NCBI GenBank assembly: GCA_903834675.1
Contig: CAILKC010000040.1
Location: 1-49,458, forward strand
Reading direction: 5' to 3'
Length of the DNA stretch: 49,458 nucleotides
Source: an uncultured Victivallales bacterium
GTDB lineage: Bacteria; Verrucomicrobiota; Lentisphaeria; Oligosphaerales; JAFGRS01
The notes beneath the pieces were generated by a model. That model ran no database searches, was not told where the DNA came from, and saw nothing but the letters and a program-made list of their open reading frames with translations. This document shows positions 48,331-49,458 of this stretch, piece by piece; position 1 is the stretch's first letter, and each line of letters starts with the position of its first letter. The position numbers and the translations under genes are program-made.

Positions 48331-49458
48331 TCACTCCTGCGGCCGGGTGTAGGGACAGGCCAGCAGACACATCTCCGCCACGCAGGGCCGGATCTTCAGC
48401 ACCTTGTCCTGCTGCTTCATGCCCTCCGCCAAAGCCGCGGCAGTCACCTGCTCAGGCACGGGAACACTGCTCTGTGAACCCGTGTACTTAACCCCCTCCT
48501 CCTGCACCAGCCCATAGCGTAACGCCCAATCGCAACGGCACTGCTCGACGGGCGTGAAACTGAGCTTGCGGCGCCCGATGGTGACGCTGACCGGCCGCTT
48601 GAAGGCCTCAATCGAGCAGGCGCCGAGGCAACGCCGGCATCCCGCCTCGCACTCGCGGCGCAAGCCCTTCAAATCCGCCAACTCATCCTCGCCCAGCTCC
48701 GCGTCGATGACGATGGCGACGTAGCGCAGGTTGGTGCCGTACTGCGGATTCCGCACGAAGCCGCCACGGGTCAGCGTTCCCAGTCCAGCCGCGACCGCGG
48801 CAAAGCGGTTCGAGAAGGCGCTGGGGTGCTGGCCGCGGGGGTTGGCGGCGAGGGAGCCGGTGCCGCAGAGGTCATCGGTGACCGCACAGCGGACGCCCCA
48901 GCCCCGGAGCACCTTGACCAGGCTGGTGACGCCCAGGCGCAACTGCCGATGGCTCTGGTGCAGCGCGAAAGCGTAGGGACCAATGGCCTCCGCCGGCGCT
49001 TTCGCCAAGCGCTCGACGCTCTCCCGAGGCATGCGGATGCCCAGCACGATCACGGACTTGGCGCCCTCGAGATGGTCGTCGGGGGCCTGCACCTTGCGGT
49101 GATCCTCGGTGACGTCCGCTCCCGCCGACAGCCAGAGCCGGCCCGTCTCTTTGGCGTGCAGTATCAGCTCGCCGTCAAACACCGGCCTGAGCTGCGCCGC
49201 AATCTCGCTCAGACGCGCCGCCGAACTCACCCCCACCACGTCAGCGCCCAGCTCGAGGGCCAGCCGCTTCACCATGGCGGTGCGGTCCACCTGCGGGGCC
49301 AGCGGGCCGTAGACAGTCTGCCGCCGAACCGGCGTCAGCCGGGCGCTGGTAAGCGTGAAGCAAGGGAAGGTATTCTGGCGGTCCTTGAACAGGATTGCCG
49401 CGTAGTCCTTCACCTGCTCGCACGCCTTCCGTCCGGGCTCAGCCTGCACACTGGCCAC
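48331..49458 (-). CDS. QueG/reductive-dehalogenase-like [4Fe-4S] protein, 5' partial
   Basis: The frame runs off the right edge (375 codons visible); the first GTG at the edge is not a credible start. The visible part has ELGADVVGVSSAARL (cobalamin-binding-like Rossmann start), AKSVIVLGIRMPRES, a GTGSLAANPRG segment, GLGTLTRGGFVRNPQYGTNL, which recalls epoxyqueuosine reductase and reductive dehalogenases, then cysteine groups CEAGCRRCLGACSIEAF, QCRCDW and CVAEMCLLACPYTR for Fe-S clusters. It is likely a corrinoid or Fe-S oxidoreductase of the QueG-like superfamily; genuine QueG is smaller and has a HEAT tail. The start, any signal (Tat) and the full domain set lie outside the window. Confidence 0.65.
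   Translation of the reverse strand: MASVQAEPGRKACEQVKDYAAILFKDRQNTFPCFTLTSARLTPVRRQTVYGPLAPQVDRTAMVKRLALELGADVVGVSSAARLSEIAAQLRPVFDGELILHAKETGRLWLSAGADVTEDHRKVQAPDDHLEGAKSVIVLGIRMPRESVERLAKAPAEAIGPYAFALHQSHRQLRLGVTSLVKVLRGWGVRCAVTDDLCGTGSLAANPRGQHPSAFSNRFAAVAAGLGTLTRGGFVRNPQYGTNLRYVAIVIDAELGEDELADLKGLRRECEAGCRRCLGACSIEAFKRPVSVTIGRRKLSFTPVEQCRCDWALRYGLVQEEGVKYTGSQSSVPVPEQVTAAALAEGMKQQDKVLKIRPCVAEMCLLACPYTRPQE

Overview
The window is visibly GC-rich, densely coded bacterial DNA carrying an almost complete Wood-Ljungdahl (reductive acetyl-CoA) gene set in one long minus-strand run from 30453 to 12537. Oxygen-sensitive enzymes (CO dehydrogenase, acetyl-CoA synthase, a glycyl radical enzyme) indicate an anaerobe. 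Secreted glycoside hydrolases, a sulfatase, an SGNH hydrolase and xylose-isomerase-like sugar epimerases nearby resemble the polysaccharide-degrading gene content of the PVC group and related uncultured phyla (Lentisphaerae/Kiritimatiellae, Hydrogenedentota, Planctomycetes, Armatimonadota). This placement is inference. I see no rRNA, tRNA, CRISPR array, transposase or plasmid function.

Region 1 (1-4502): the 3' part of a flavoredoxin-like protein translationally coupled to an enolase-superfamily dipeptide epimerase; a convergent glycyl radical enzyme with no activase beside it; then a non-coding stretch with a composite repeat. Region 2 (4503-12037): alanine racemase, an exported SGNH hydrolase on the other strand, then an acetate/acetyl-CoA module. 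That module is an AMP-forming acetyl-CoA synthetase with a DNA-binding helix-turn-helix domain fused to its N-terminus, behind a consensus sigma-70 promoter, followed by a catalytic-domain-only phosphotransacetylase and a separate gene for the P-loop/DRTGG half of phosphotransacetylase. An inverted copy of the composite repeat follows at 12147-12524.

Region 3 (12537-30453, minus): in order of transcription fhs, a metF-metV fusion, cooC, cooS (CODH), a CooF-like ferredoxin, a NuoE-NuoF fusion, a short NuoG-like Fe-S protein, acsB, acsC/cdhE, a corrinoid activase (RACo), a second cooC/acsF, acsD/cdhD and acsE. This covers formate activation, methylene-THF reduction, methyl transfer, CO2/CO interconversion and acetyl-CoA assembly. 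FolD/FchA, formate dehydrogenase, hydrogenase and Rnf/Ech are not in the window. The NADH-dehydrogenase-like module between CODH and ACS suggests dedicated electron exchange between NAD(H), ferredoxin and the one-carbon enzymes.

Region 4 (30454-32773): a divergent control region with two identical 13-bp palindromic sites 35 bp apart, one lying between the -35 and -10 of the pathway promoter. A divergent trio follows: an XRE regulator with a cysteine-rich two-CW-type domain, a zinc-ribbon protein, and a DUF3786-like protein. I regard this regulator/accessory set as the best candidate for an undescribed system.

Region 5 (32774-49458): a non-coding stretch with a 186-bp inverted-repeat element and a third copy of the 32-bp repeat core; then a carbohydrate locus (secreted GH42-like enzyme, CBM9/DOMON protein, sulfatase, URO-D family protein, two sugar-isomerase-like TIM barrels, GH36-like alpha-galactosidase), a membrane-anchored thioredoxin-like protein, an O-antigen-ligase/TPR protein, and a partial QueG/reductive-dehalogenase-like Fe-S protein.
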